From: Phycisphaeraceae bacterium
GTDB taxonomy: Bacteria; Planctomycetota; Phycisphaerae; Phycisphaerales; Phycisphaeraceae
Direction of reading: 5' to 3'
NCBI GenBank assembly: GCA_020831765.1
Contig: JAFIFY010000109.1
Span: 1 to 58,156 of the forward strand
DNA: 58,156 nt
Position numbers and translations under genes: made by a program. Numbering within the stretch: the first letter of the stretch is position 1; each line of letters begins with the position of its first letter. Of the stretch, positions 26,602-34,974 are shown piece by piece. The notes below the pieces were generated by a model. The model ran no database searches. It was not told where the DNA came from and was given only the letters and a program-made list of their open reading frames with translations.

Positions 26602-27252
26602 CTACGACTTCCCTGAAAGTTTCAACTTCCCTGTTGACCGGTCTCCATTCCGGTAAGCGATCGCCGCGTTCGCGGCGTGGTCACCAAGTTCGTGTTCAAC
26701 ACGTCGGGCACCGCCTGGTTCGCTGGAACCGATGGCCCGGATGCCTTCAACCGATGCGCGGGCCGTGGTCGGATCGATGCGCTCGTGGAGGAGCCTGGCC
26801 ATGGCCGCGGCGGCATCGGCCAATTCGCGCAGGTGACTGGACACCTCGACCTGTCCATCAATCATCACGCTCCAGCGACGAAAGAATGCACCGCCTCGCA
26901 TCACGTCGATGCACGGTTCGCCCACAAGGCGCAGGCCATGGATGCGATGCGCATCGGTCCCGGTGCGTAACAGCGGATCACGGGAAAGCGACCAGAGAAA
27001 GTCCGCCGCGATGCCCCGGGGATCGTCACCATGCCGAACCGCCGTCAGGTTGCCCCGCCAGGCGCCCAGCAGCGGATTGATCACCGGGCTGGTATCGAAG
27101 TAGCCGCCCGCGGGGAGCGAGTCCGGCCCGGTTCGACGAGGCCCGGTCAGGCGCACCAGTTGCCCGACCGGCTCGCCCGGCGCCCGGTGAATCCACAGCC
27201 GACCGTTGGCGGCATGGTCCTGAAACTCGCGGGTCCAATCGTTGGCGGTCAT
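26602..27252 (-). CDS. Conserved-looking protein of unknown function between dcd and nrdJ
   Basis: A soluble 216-residue protein that I do not recognise. It has no signal peptide or membrane helix. Visible features are GRLWIHRAPGEPVGQLVRLTG near residue 20, a D/R-rich middle with SVMIDGQVEVSSHLREL, then a helical region rich in alanine (ELADAAAAMARLLHERID). The Ala/Arg tail and a low-complexity end make it look like a bona fide but small regulatory or binding protein. It is possibly co-transcribed with dcd (103 bases upstream). A GGAG site sits eight bases before the ATG at 27252. The long inverted repeat begins right after its stop. Confidence 0.65.
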   Translation of the reverse strand: MTANDWTREFQDHAANGRLWIHRAPGEPVGQLVRLTGPRRTGPDSLPAGGYFDTSPVINPLLGAWRGNLTAVRHGDDPRGIAADFLWSLSRDPLLRTGTDAHRIHGLRLVGEPCIDVMRGGAFFRRWSVMIDGQVEVSSHLRELADAAAAMARLLHERIDPTTARASVEGIRAIGSSEPGGARRVEHELGDHAANAAIAYRNGDRSTGKLKLSGKS

Positions 27253-27355
27253 GGGTGCGGCTCCGAATCGTGGTTTCGGAATGGGACGGGAACACGCCGC
27301 CGGCCCTGACCCGGACATTCCGGATCGAGGCGACGGCGCTAACCGTTTGGCCGAT

Positions 27356-27931
27356 TCAGTGATCGACCATGGGCAGGGTGAGCCCGGCCTGATCCTGATA
27401 CTTGCCCTGCTTGTCGGCGTAGGACCGCGCACAGATGCGCTCGGCGCGCAGAAAGATCATCTGCGCGATGCCTTCATTGGCGTAGACGCGCGCTGGAAGC
27501 GGCGTGGTATTGCTGATCTCCAGCGTCACCTTGCCTCGCCATTCCGGCTCCAGCGGCGTCACGTTCACAATCAGCCCACAACGCGCGTAAGTGCTCTTGC
27601 CCACGCAGATCGCCAGAACATCGCGTGGAATCTTCATGACCTCGACCGTCTCAGCCAGCGCGAAGGAGTTGGGCGGAATGATGATGTGATCCCGACCGGT
27701 CTGGCGCGTATCCACGGTGACGAACAGGTCGTCGGAAAAGCCCTTGGGATCGACGATCGCCTGGCCGCCATGTACGGCTGTGGGCGTGAATATCTTGAAC
27801 AGCGTGCCCACCCGCACGTCATAGCCGTAGCTGCTCACGCCGTAGCTGATCCGGCCCGGACGCTTGTCGCTTTCCTCGAAGGGCTCGATGCCGACCAGTT
27901 CTCGAATTTGTGTATCGCAGAGAATTCCCAT
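27356..27931 (-). CDS. dcd: dCTP deaminase
   Basis: Deaminates dCTP to dUTP (or, in bifunctional forms, directly to dUMP), feeding dTMP synthesis. The 191-residue length and motifs fit Dcd: [10 protein letters not shown] (residues about 33-42), [37 protein letters not shown] with the catalytic Glu in that last stretch, and [13 protein letters not shown]. Whether it is mono- or bifunctional cannot be decided by eye. It is the first gene of a minus-strand set with an unknown gene and nrdJ, all relevant to deoxynucleotide supply. A good promoter lies about 150 bases upstream. Confidence 0.95.
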   Translation of the reverse strand: MGILCDTQIRELVGIEPFEESDKRPGRISYGVSSYGYDVRVGTLFKIFTPTAVHGGQAIVDPKGFSDDLFVTVDTRQTGRDHIIIPPNSFALAETVEVMKIPRDVLAICVGKSTYARCGLIVNVTPLEPEWRGKVTLEISNTTPLPARVYANEGIAQMIFLRAERICARSYADKQGKYQDQAGLTLPMVDH

Positions 27932-28077
27932 GTGCCTGACCCCAAGGTGAATGACTGACCGACTTGCCCGGGCTCGAACCCGTCCTGAACCTGACCGCCC
28001 GCTTGCGCCCGCTGGACCGGATCGACCCTATGCTTTGGCGGCCCGGCGGTTCGGACGACTTTCCTAACGACCTTCTC

Positions 28078-28105
28078 ATCATACCACAACATGTAGCGTT
28101 GGCAA
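28078..28105 (-). promoter_or_regulatory. Sigma70-type promoter of the dcd operon
   Basis: On the minus strand TTGCCA (28100-28105) and TATGAT (28078-28083) are separated by 16 bases; each box matches the consensus at five of six positions. The predicted start is near 28071, giving an untranslated leader of about 140 bases before dcd. Confidence 0.65.
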
Positions 28106-28110
28106 GCCCA

Positions 28111-28135
28111 TTTTTACCCAGATGTAGGGGTAAAT
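28111..28135. promoter_or_regulatory. Dyad TTTTTACCC/GGGGTAAAT upstream of the dcd promoter
   Basis: TTTTTACCC (28111-28119), seven bases, then GGGGTAAAT (28127-28135) form an inverted repeat just upstream of the -35 box. Its half-site recurs in the dyad at 28186-28215. It is flanked by GGCAA and TTGCC that extend the symmetry. It is unlike the known NrdR box. Confidence 0.45.
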
Positions 28136-28141
28136 TTGCCG

Positions 28142-28190
28142 CCTGATTCTAACCCGCCACCAGCCACGATGTTAGAAATATCAGGTTTTT
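28142..28190 (+). terminator. Hairpin with T-run, possible plus-strand terminator
   Basis: CCTGATTCTAAC (28142-28153) pairs with GTTAGAAATATCAGG (28171-28185) with a small internal asymmetry, and five T follow at 28186-28190. No plus-strand gene precedes it, so it may instead be part of the regulatory dyad cluster. Confidence 0.35.
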
Positions 28191-28215
28191 GCCCGAATGG
28201 ACGGAATGGGCAAAA
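28186..28215. promoter_or_regulatory. Dyad TTTTTGCCC/GGGCAAAA
   Basis: TTTTTGCCC (28186-28194), thirteen bases, then GGGCAAAA (28208-28215). The half-site differs from that of the 28111-28135 dyad at a single base, so both may be bound by the same regulator. Confidence 0.4.
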
Positions 28216-28406
28216 GACCCCATCCCCAAGCCCCATTTGCCGACACCCAGGAACAGGTTTTCCAGACCCATCCCCACCCGGAACGGCACATCTCGCACTC
28301 GAAATCGAACATTTGGCTCTGTGAACGCGCAGGTTCGTCAAGCCGCCGGCCGACCCGACGCGAATCGCTGCCGCCCGGCGGATGGGTCGCGGACATGTGA
28401 TTGGGA

Positions 28407-29861
28407 TCAACCCTCGCGGCCATGTTCCAGGCGTTGGACGAGGCGGTGGTATTCCTGCGGACTGATCGCCCCGCTGTGGAGCAGGGCATCGAGATGACGC
28501 CGCGCTTCGCTGGTAGCCACCATGTCGTCCGGCCCATCAAAATCCGAGTAATCCAGCGTTGTCGAGCTGCTGGCCAGTGCGTCCAGTGCGGGGCCGGGAT
28601 CGACTGGCCGCGCCGCCGGCGCCGGACGCTCACGAAGCGTCGCCGGCCCCAGTGTCTTGCCGATCGACACTTCAACCGCCCCGTAAATCACCAGTCCCAG
28701 CGTTCCGCCCAATCCCAGCACCATCAGGTTCAGCGAGCGCAGCATCATGCCGCCGCTTCCCGCCGCCAGGACCGGCGTGACCATGACCAAGAGGCCCCCG
28801 AGCAGAATGCCCATGTACAGCGGAAGCGCCGCCTGCGCCGCCAGATGGCCCCGGCCTCGAATGCTGTCGGCCAGCAGGAGCCCGCAGGTGCCCAGCCATG
28901 CCAGGACGACAAGCACCAATCCGTAATACGGCGTGATCAACCAGTTCTCGGTCCCATCCGTCGCCGGCCGGTTGGTCAACAGAATGATCAACATCACCAG
29001 CATCCAGACAACACCCACCCCGCCGCCCACCCCGACCGCGGTGTGGATGGGTCCGCTTCGCCCCACCGCCGCGCGCCAGTGCAGCGCAATGGCGTTGATC
29101 GTCACGATCAGGAGCGTCGCCCCCCAGAGGGCCCGCCATCCAGGACCGTGTTCAAACAGCCATGTTCGTTCGGCCCACGCCACACTGTTGCCTGCGTCGG
29201 CATGGACGGCGGCGGTCAGCATCAAGCCGACCACACCCAGCAGCAGGCAGGTCAGGCCCCGCGTCATACCCGTGCTCAATGAGATCGCCAGCAAAGTCAC
29301 CCCGCCGATGATCCAGAGGCCCAGAAGGTAAGCCCACTGAACCGCCCGGCCATCGCCCAGCAGATTCCATGAAAAGTCGACGGAGATACCCGATTGCCCC
29401 ACGACCGCCGGGACGCTCTCGATGTTCCAGGGCAAAACCATGGTGGCCAGCAGCATGGACCCGAGCACGGCCGGAATGTTGGTCGAAAGCCCGCGCCATG
29501 GCCTTGCCACCCGCCGGCCACCACTCGGGGCGATCGCTGGCGATCCGGAACCGGTACCAACCATTGAAGACGGAGATGCGGCATTTTCGGGCAATGGAGG
29601 CGGCGGTCGGCCTCGCCCTTTGGCAGCGCCGCCGGCCGGGCTCGGTTCGGGCGCCGCCGGCCGGGGCGATGGCGCTCGATCCGGCAGCGTAATGCCTTCA
29701 GCCTCGGCGATCCTGGCCCGTGCGGTGCGCCCATCATCCCGGGGAAAGGGCACGACGTTGAGCTGCTGGCACTGCGGACATCGACCCCGCTTGCCCGCGA
29801 GGTCCGAGGCGACCTGGAGCAAAGCCCCACAATGACCACAGTAAAACTGAAGCATCGGCAT
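28407..29861 (-). CDS. Zinc-ribbon multi-pass membrane protein with SHOCT-like C-terminus
   Basis: A 484-residue protein of unknown function. An N-terminal zinc ribbon (FYCGHCGALLQV...RGRCPQCQQL, two C-x2-C pairs in residues 8-34) is followed by a proline-rich cytoplasmic linker (about residues 50-130). Eight or so transmembrane helices occupy residues 135-400. The last 30 residues (ARRHLDALLHSGAISPQEYHRLVQRL) look like a SHOCT short C-terminal helical pair. This architecture is frequent in Planctomycetota. The first codons are ATG CCG ATG; the second ATG (29855) is equally possible. It is not obviously part of an operon, since 475 bases separate it from dcd. Confidence 0.8.
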   Translation of the reverse strand: MPMLQFYCGHCGALLQVASDLAGKRGRCPQCQQLNVVPFPRDDGRTARARIAEAEGITLPDRAPSPRPAAPEPSPAGGAAKGRGRPPPPLPENAASPSSMVGTGSGSPAIAPSGGRRVARPWRGLSTNIPAVLGSMLLATMVLPWNIESVPAVVGQSGISVDFSWNLLGDGRAVQWAYLLGLWIIGGVTLLAISLSTGMTRGLTCLLLGVVGLMLTAAVHADAGNSVAWAERTWLFEHGPGWRALWGATLLIVTINAIALHWRAAVGRSGPIHTAVGVGGGVGVVWMLVMLIILLTNRPATDGTENWLITPYYGLVLVVLAWLGTCGLLLADSIRGRGHLAAQAALPLYMGILLGGLLVMVTPVLAAGSGGMMLRSLNLMVLGLGGTLGLVIYGAVEVSIGKTLGPATLRERPAPAARPVDPGPALDALASSSTTLDYSDFDGPDDMVATSEARRHLDALLHSGAISPQEYHRLVQRLEHGREG

Positions 29862-30006
29862 CGGCTCTTGAACCCTCGATCAGACGAACTCGCGCCCGGG
29901 CTCCGCCCTGGCTCGGTCCGGTCCTCGTCCGCGATCAACGTCGGCGATTCTCCGACCGCGGCCAGGCAACGCTCCGGCCGGCGCGGCGATCATGCACCGC
30001 CTGTGC

Positions 30007-30900
30007 TCAATCGCTCACACCTTCCTGCTGGTCCATCATCCGGTAAGGATGTTGATCCTTCAAGTAACCGCCTTCGGTAACCCGTCGCGCCCACTGCGCG
30101 GCCACCTCGGCGATCATCGGGCCCAACCTGGCCATCGGTAAAGCGAACGGCGGCTGCCAGCGCGTCAGGCCCAGCAGATCGTGCAGCACCACCACATGCC
30201 CGTGACAGGCCGGGCCGGCACCACATCCGATCACGGGGACCACCCCGTCGGTCGCGGCCTCGGCAAGCTCCACGACACAGGCACCCACCTCGGCCGGCAC
30301 CGCTTCGACCAGCAGCATCGAACACCGGGCATCGAGCATCGCGCGGGCGTCGGCCGCCACCGTCTGGGCCTCGGCGCGGGTCTTCCCCGTCGAACGAAAG
30401 CCACCCGATGCACGGACATGCTGCGGTTTGGCGCCGATGTGGGCCACCACCGGAATCCCACCCCGCGCCATGCGCTCAACCAGTGAGGCGTGCGACTGGT
30501 CCACCTCAAGCTTGACACAATCCGCCCCCGACTCCTTGAGGAAACGCCCGGCATTGAGCATCGCCCGATCATCTCCACACTGGTAACTTCCAAACGGCAT
30601 ATCCGCCATCACCAGTGCCCGGGGCGCGCCGCGCCGAACCGCGCCGGTCAGCTCGACCAGAAAATCCATACTGACCGGAAGCGTCGAATCATGACCCAGA
30701 ATCATCTGCGCCGCCGTATCGCCAACCAGCAGCACATCCACGCCACCTTCCACCAGCCACCCGGCGGTGATCGCATCGTAGCAGGTCAACATGGCAAACC
30801 GCTGCCGATCGCGCACTCGCTGCCGCAAGGTCTGCAACGTCACCCGACGCGGGGGCGAACCCCCGGCTCCCCCGCTCGCTCTGGATGGAACCTCACTCAT
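30007..30900 (-). CDS. panB: 3-methyl-2-oxobutanoate hydroxymethyltransferase (ketopantoate hydroxymethyltransferase)
   Basis: First step of pantothenate and CoA synthesis: transfer of a hydroxymethyl group from methylene-tetrahydrofolate to alpha-ketoisovalerate. About 297 residues, TIM-barrel PanB. Recognisable are FAMLTCYDAITAGWL (residues about 36-50), VDVLLVGDTAAQMILGHDSTLPVSMD with the metal-binding Asp in VGD, GADCVKLE, GIPVVAHIGAKPQHV, the catalytic-type Glu in LLVEAVPAE, and GVVPVIGCGAGPACHGHVVVLHDLLGL. A GTG directly before the ATG (30903) is an alternative start. The gene is alone: panC is not in the window. Confidence 0.95.
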   Translation of the reverse strand: MSEVPSRASGGAGGSPPRRVTLQTLRQRVRDRQRFAMLTCYDAITAGWLVEGGVDVLLVGDTAAQMILGHDSTLPVSMDFLVELTGAVRRGAPRALVMADMPFGSYQCGDDRAMLNAGRFLKESGADCVKLEVDQSHASLVERMARGGIPVVAHIGAKPQHVRASGGFRSTGKTRAEAQTVAADARAMLDARCSMLLVEAVPAEVGACVVELAEAATDGVVPVIGCGAGPACHGHVVVLHDLLGLTRWQPPFALPMARLGPMIAEVAAQWARRVTEGGYLKDQHPYRMMDQQEGVSD

Positions 30901-30988
30901 CACCGCATCTTACCAATCATGACCCATCATCCGGCCGGGCCATCGGCTGCAAACCAGCCGCCGCGTTTTCAGCTCGCCCGGAAAACAC

Positions 30989-31012
30989 AACGGCCGCGCT
31001 CGGGCGGCCGTT
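30989..31012 (-). terminator. Rho-independent terminator of the OmpA-family gene
   Basis: On the minus strand AACGGCCGC, a six-base loop and GCGGCCGTT form a perfect nine-pair stem followed by GTGTTTTCC. It starts 28 bases after the stop codon of the lipoprotein gene. Confidence 0.75.
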
Positions 31013-31039
31013 GAATCGTCTGGGCAAGACATCGAACCA

Positions 31040-31957
31040 TCACTTGAACGATGGATCATGTGTCGTCGGAGGGCTTGTTGCCCCGGGGTTGGCGTCGCGT
31101 GGCGGGGAGCCACCGGTCCGGGTGCCGGCCGCACCGTTGCCCGCCGGGGCTTGGGCACTGTCGGGCATGCGCACGATGTAAATCTCGACGCGTCGATTCT
31201 CAGCCGTGCCCTGGGCGCGACCGGCCTGGGCCGGCCGATTGGGCACCAGCGGCCGATGCTCGCCATGGCCGACCACCGCGATCTTCCGGGCCGATACGCC
31301 ATTGCGGACCAATTCACGCATGACGGAAATGGCACGGAAAGCCGACAGCCCCCAGTTATCCTCAAATCGCTGGCGATTGGCCGGGTTGGTCACGGGGACG
31401 TTGTCGGTGTGGCCGACGATGCGCACCTCGAAATCGGCCGCCGCCGCGCCGCGCAGAATTCCGGCCAACGTGCGAAGACTCCGAACCGCGGCCTCCTGCA
31501 CTTCGATGCTGCCCAGCGCGAAGGTCAGGTCGCTGGCGAAGCGCACCATGCCACGCTCCGGATCGTAAGTCATCAAGTCCGGATTCTCGCCCGCCAGGCG
31601 CACGAGGGCCTCATCCAGCTCGCGCGGCAGGATCGCTCCACCATGCCCCTCGGAAAGCTCGACGATCCTGGCGCGAAGCTCGGCCAACGTCGCCTCGAAT
31701 TCCTCACGCTGACTCTCATTGGCCGCCTGAAGACGCTCCAACTCGGCCAGCAGATCGGGATCCTGCCTCGGCGGCGCATCCCGAAGCGTGTTCACCATCC
31801 GCTTGGCGGATTCAAGATCAGCCCGCAACTGTTCGTTGGAGGCGCGTAACGCATCATTGTCCTGCCGCAGCCGATCGATATTGACCTGCGAGGCACAGCC
31901 CCCGACCGTCAGGTTCACAACCGCCAGCAGAACCACGCTCAACAGAAGTCGTCTCAT
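31040..31957 (-). CDS. OmpA-family (Pal/MotB-like) lipoprotein with coiled coil
   Basis: Predicted outer-membrane or periplasm-facing lipoprotein of 305 residues that binds peptidoglycan through an OmpA domain. The signal peptide ends in the lipobox VGGC (Cys 21). Then come a heptad-like coiled coil (residues about 28-105: RLRQDNDALRASNEQLR and so on), the OmpA domain (about 130-265; VRIVGHTDNVPV, then SAFRAISVMREL, GHGEHRPLVPN and ENRRVEIYI), and a low-complexity G/P/T tail. An AAAGGAC site precedes the ATG at 31957. It has its own terminator and lies next to panB without obvious functional link. Confidence 0.88.
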   Translation of the reverse strand: MRRLLLSVVLLAVVNLTVGGCASQVNIDRLRQDNDALRASNEQLRADLESAKRMVNTLRDAPPRQDPDLLAELERLQAANESQREEFEATLAELRARIVELSEGHGGAILPRELDEALVRLAGENPDLMTYDPERGMVRFASDLTFALGSIEVQEAAVRSLRTLAGILRGAAAADFEVRIVGHTDNVPVTNPANRQRFEDNWGLSAFRAISVMRELVRNGVSARKIAVVGHGEHRPLVPNRPAQAGRAQGTAENRRVEIYIVRMPDSAQAPAGNGAAGTRTGGSPPRDANPGATSPPTTHDPSFK

Positions 31958-32231
31958 GACATGTCCTTTCCATGAACAATGCGGCCTAATCGGATCCTTC
32001 CATCACCGCTCTAAGCTTACCTTGCGTTACTATATCCGACGCGGACCTCCGGTGCGACCACATCGGCCCGGCCTTGGGATCCACCATCAGGGTACAACCC
32101 CGCGTTGGACCGGTCTTATGCACCCGAATACCGACTGAATCGCCGTCGGCCAGGTCAGCCCACTGGCCAGGCGGAAAACGAGCCGATCGGCCCCGCGGAT
32201 TCCCAAGAATCCAAACCTTCTGGAGCATTCC

Positions 32232-33188
32232 TTGCGAATCGTCATCCTCGACAGCTTCACGACGGACCAGGGCGAAAACTGCTGGACACCATTCCAAGCC
32301 CTGGGCGCGCTGGACGTTTTTCCCCGCACACGATCGGAACAGGTCGCCGAGCGGATCGCCGCGGCCGAAGCGGTGCTGACGAACAAAGTTTCCCTTACCG
32401 CCGCTGAAATCCAAGCCGCAAGCCACCTCAAGTATGTGGGCGTGCTGGCTACCGGGTTCAATGTTGTTGACTTGGACGCCTGTCGCCGGGGCGGCATTGC
32501 GGTCACCAATGTCTCGGGCTACTCGGCGCGCAGTGTCGCCCAACTGGTTATCGCCTACCTGCTCGAACACGCCGCGGCGGTCCATGAGCATCACCAGGCG
32601 GTGGTGGCCGGCCGTTGGGCGCAGAGTCCTGATTTTTCCTTCACCACTCGACCCCTGATCGAGCTGGCGGACAAGACCCTGCTGATCCTTGGCTCCGGCG
32701 CCATCGGCTCGAAGGTCGCCACCATCGCCCAAGCGCTTGGCATGCGTATCCTTCGCGGCGCGGTTCCGGGTTCGACCACCCCTGATCGCGTGCCTCTGGA
32801 CCACGCCCTGCCCGAGGCCGACTTCATCACCCTGCACTGCCCCCTGACCGACAAAACTCGACACATGGTCAATCACGCGTTTCTGGCCGGGGTCAAGCCG
32901 GGCGCCATGCTCATCAATACCGGGCGCGGCGACCTGATCGATGAACAAGCCGTCATCGAGGCGCTCACCTCCGGCCGGCTGGCGCGTGTTGCCCTGGATG
33001 TGCTGTCCACCGAGCCGCCGCCGTCCGATCATCCGCTGCTCGATCCGCGGGCTCCATGGGCCGATCGGCTGATCATCACCCCGCACATCGCCTGGGCAAC
33101 CGCCGAAGCCAGGGCAAGACTGGTCACCGAAGCTCTGGCCAATCTCAAGGCATTCATCGACGGCCAACGGCGAAACCGGGTCGATTAG
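32232..33188 (+). CDS. D-2-hydroxyacid dehydrogenase (hydroxypyruvate/glycerate dehydrogenase-like)
   Basis: NAD(P)-dependent D-2-hydroxyacid dehydrogenase of 318 residues. The nucleotide-binding motif is LLILGSGAIGSKVA (about residues 148-161), with the catalytic residues in NTGRGDLIDE (Arg), VALDVLSTEP (Glu about 20 residues on) and TPHIAWAT (His). The N-terminal VGVLATGFNVVDL is characteristic of HprA-type glycerate dehydrogenases. It begins with TTG at 32232, with GGAG six bases upstream. Its stop overlaps by four bases the end of the convergent RlmJ-like gene. Exact substrate unknown. Confidence 0.9.
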   Translation: MRIVILDSFTTDQGENCWTPFQALGALDVFPRTRSEQVAERIAAAEAVLTNKVSLTAAEIQAASHLKYVGVLATGFNVVDLDACRRGGIAVTNVSGYSARSVAQLVIAYLLEHAAAVHEHHQAVVAGRWAQSPDFSFTTRPLIELADKTLLILGSGAIGSKVATIAQALGMRILRGAVPGSTTPDRVPLDHALPEADFITLHCPLTDKTRHMVNHAFLAGVKPGAMLINTGRGDLIDEQAVIEALTSGRLARVALDVLSTEPPPSDHPLLDPRAPWADRLIITPHIAWATAEARARLVTEALANLKAFIDGQRRNRVD

Positions 33189-33973
33189 CCGAAAACCCAG
33201 CCCAGTTGCTCGAGGCCGGCGCGTACGATGCCTCGTGCCTTGCGATTGGCCATCAGCGAAAGCCCGTAGACCTTCGACCCGAGCCCGCGGGCTTCGATTC
33301 GAGTCTCGTGAGTCCCCACCTGCCGCAAGTCCCCCGCATTGATCGACGGCCAGTCGCCTCGGCCCATCCCGTAACCGAAGCACAGCACCGCCACGGGGGC
33401 CTTCATGCCCCAATGGCGGTTGAGCACCTTCAGCCAGATTTCCACCGACCGACTGACCGCCTCACTCCAAACGAACGGATCGACCAGCCCAACCACCCAT
33501 CCCGGCGGCTCCGAACCGGCATCCATCCCGTCCAAAGCCGATGCCAGCCGATCGCAATCCTCCAGAAGCGTGGCGGCGGGAAACGCTCGAGCCAGCTCAT
33601 CGCGGCAATGCTCATCCCGCTCACACAGCAGAGCCCTGGCCCGCCAGCCATCGAAAGTATCAAGCAGAAGCCCGGCAAGACTCGTCGAACAAAGGTACCT
33701 GCCCTCATCGACCGCGATCCGCTCCATTTCGAGATAGCGTGCCCCGGCAACAGTGCCAGCCAGGGGCGCGGCGAACCGCCGCCACGCTTCGATCCGGTCC
33801 TCGGTCAACGGGCAGTGAGGCCGGAAGGCATGCGTCTCAAAGTAAATCCCCATCGAGAGTTGCGCCTTTTTATCGTCTGGGCGGGCCAGGTCGGTCAGCA
33901 CACTGACCAGCGAGGCGTGCTTGGCGATATCCCCGAGATTGGCGGCGTTGAAATTCTGCGGATTGGCCGTCAT
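33185..33973 (-). CDS. Protein of unknown function with RlmJ/TcmP-like N-terminus
   Basis: A soluble protein of about 262 residues. The N-terminal NFNAANLGDIAKHASLVSVL is close in pattern to the H-x-G-N-x-A-D-x-x-K-H segment of RlmJ-type rRNA adenine methyltransferases and to three-Cys-motif partner proteins. I also see a Y-L-C/S-T-S-L-x-G-L-L-L-D-T-F-D-G-W-x-A-R segment (around residues 90-120) and a W-x-x-G-L-V-D-P-F-V-W motif near 160 reminiscent of the D/N-P-P-[YF] region. Start uncertain: ATG at 33973, or 33985 with four more residues; an open frame reaches 34096. Function not assigned beyond a possible nucleic-acid methyltransferase. Confidence 0.6.
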   Translation of the reverse strand: MTANPQNFNAANLGDIAKHASLVSVLTDLARPDDKKAQLSMGIYFETHAFRPHCPLTEDRIEAWRRFAAPLAGTVAGARYLEMERIAVDEGRYLCSTSLAGLLLDTFDGWRARALLCERDEHCRDELARAFPAATLLEDCDRLASALDGMDAGSEPPGWVVGLVDPFVWSEAVSRSVEIWLKVLNRHWGMKAPVAVLCFGYGMGRGDWPSINAGDLRQVGTHETRIEARGLGSKVYGLSLMANRKARGIVRAGLEQLGWVFG

Positions 33974-34376
33974 GGTGCCGGGCATCTTCGTACGGCCCGC
34001 CACCCGTGGCAAGACCGGCTCGAGCCTTATATCGTGGGGGGGGGTAAGTGACGGCCGCATGCTTCCCAGCGATTGCGCGGCGGCCTGGGAATGCAAGCGT
34101 TATCCTGCCCAATGGATGGCCCGCCGGCCGCCGCGCGTGGCCGATTCGATTGCCCGGCGTGCGGATCGCGGTAAACTACTGTGGTCAGCGGGCCGGGCGG
34201 CCCGATTAACCCGTGGTTGAGCGACCCCCCAGAATTCCGCCCGATCGAGTGATTGATTTTTGCCAGCCCAACCCGGCCCATCCCGAGCCCAGCCCATCTC
34301 CGCGACCGATGTCGGCGACTCCGATGACGATGGCTCGGGGGAACCTCCATCGTCGCATCAACGCGAGAAACCCTTG
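33974..34376. other. Divergent intergenic region with a ybeY promoter candidate
   Basis: These 403 bases separate the minus-strand RlmJ-like gene from plus-strand ybeY. A sigma70-like promoter TTGCCC (34150-34155), 16 bases, TAAACT (34172-34177) points to ybeY, giving a leader of about 190 bases. A G7 run at 34036-34044 is near the RlmJ-like start. Nothing else of note. Confidence 0.4.
34150..34177 (+). promoter_or_regulatory. Putative promoter for ybeY and downstream genes
   Basis: TTGCCC (34150-34155) and TAAACT (34172-34177) spaced by 16 bases, about 200 bases before the ybeY start. Confidence 0.4.
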
Positions 34377-34889
34377 ATGTCTTCCACCCCCGGGGCCACT
34401 GTGGCTGTGCATGTTGACGAGGCGATCGATCCCGATGTGTCCTCGCGGCTGGAGGCGGTCAAGCCGTGGCTCGGCGGCAAGCTCCACGATGTGCTGAAGC
34501 TGCTGGCGATCGAGAGGGGTCAACTGAGCATCGCCCTGGTCAACGATCAGGTGATGTCCCGGTTGCATGAGTCGTATGCCGGTGTTTCCGGCACCACCGA
34601 TGTGCTGACGTTCGACCTGCGTGACGATGGGGATGGCGAAGATCAAGCCGCACTGGATGGTGAAATTGTCGCCTGCGTGGATGAAGCTGCCCGCCAGTCG
34701 GCTCGGCGCGGCCACAAACTGGAAGAAGAACTGTTGCTCTATGCGATTCACGGGTTGCTACACCTTCTGGGCGAGGATGATCACGACCCGGAGGATGCCC
34801 AGCGCATGCACGCCCGTGAGGATGAATTGCTGGAGAGGCTCGGACTCGGGCCGATCTATGCCCGTGATGCCGGGGAGGATGACTCCTGA
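34377..34889 (+). CDS. ybeY: Endoribonuclease YbeY, rRNA maturation factor
   Basis: Zinc-dependent single-strand endoribonuclease needed for 16S rRNA 3'-end maturation and ribosome quality control; about 170 residues. The diagnostic metal-binding motif H-G-L-L-H-L-L-G-E-D-D-H (about residues 123-134) is complete, preceded by the TTDVLTF strand (TDVLSF in E. coli). The ATG at 34377 gives the normal length; the frame is open upstream from a TTG at 34260 but that part is low-complexity. The ribosome site is weak. It is followed by the CBS-domain gene, the classic ybeY-corC/TlyC neighbourhood seen in many bacteria, which supports both calls. Confidence 0.92.
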   Translation: MSSTPGATVAVHVDEAIDPDVSSRLEAVKPWLGGKLHDVLKLLAIERGQLSIALVNDQVMSRLHESYAGVSGTTDVLTFDLRDDGDGEDQAALDGEIVACVDEAARQSARRGHKLEEELLLYAIHGLLHLLGEDDHDPEDAQRMHAREDELLERLGLGPIYARDAGEDDS

Positions 34890-34974
34890 CCGGCCGATGG
34901 TTTTCGGTCCTTTTCGCGGCGCCGGCGCGAGGGGCTGAACGAAAACGAACCCCGGCGAAGGATGGAACCACCTG

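Noticed and set aside
31986-33413. Long 475-codon minus-strand open frame
   Set aside because: It lies antisense to the well-supported 2-hydroxyacid dehydrogenase gene and its translation has no family features; it is a GC-rich shadow frame.
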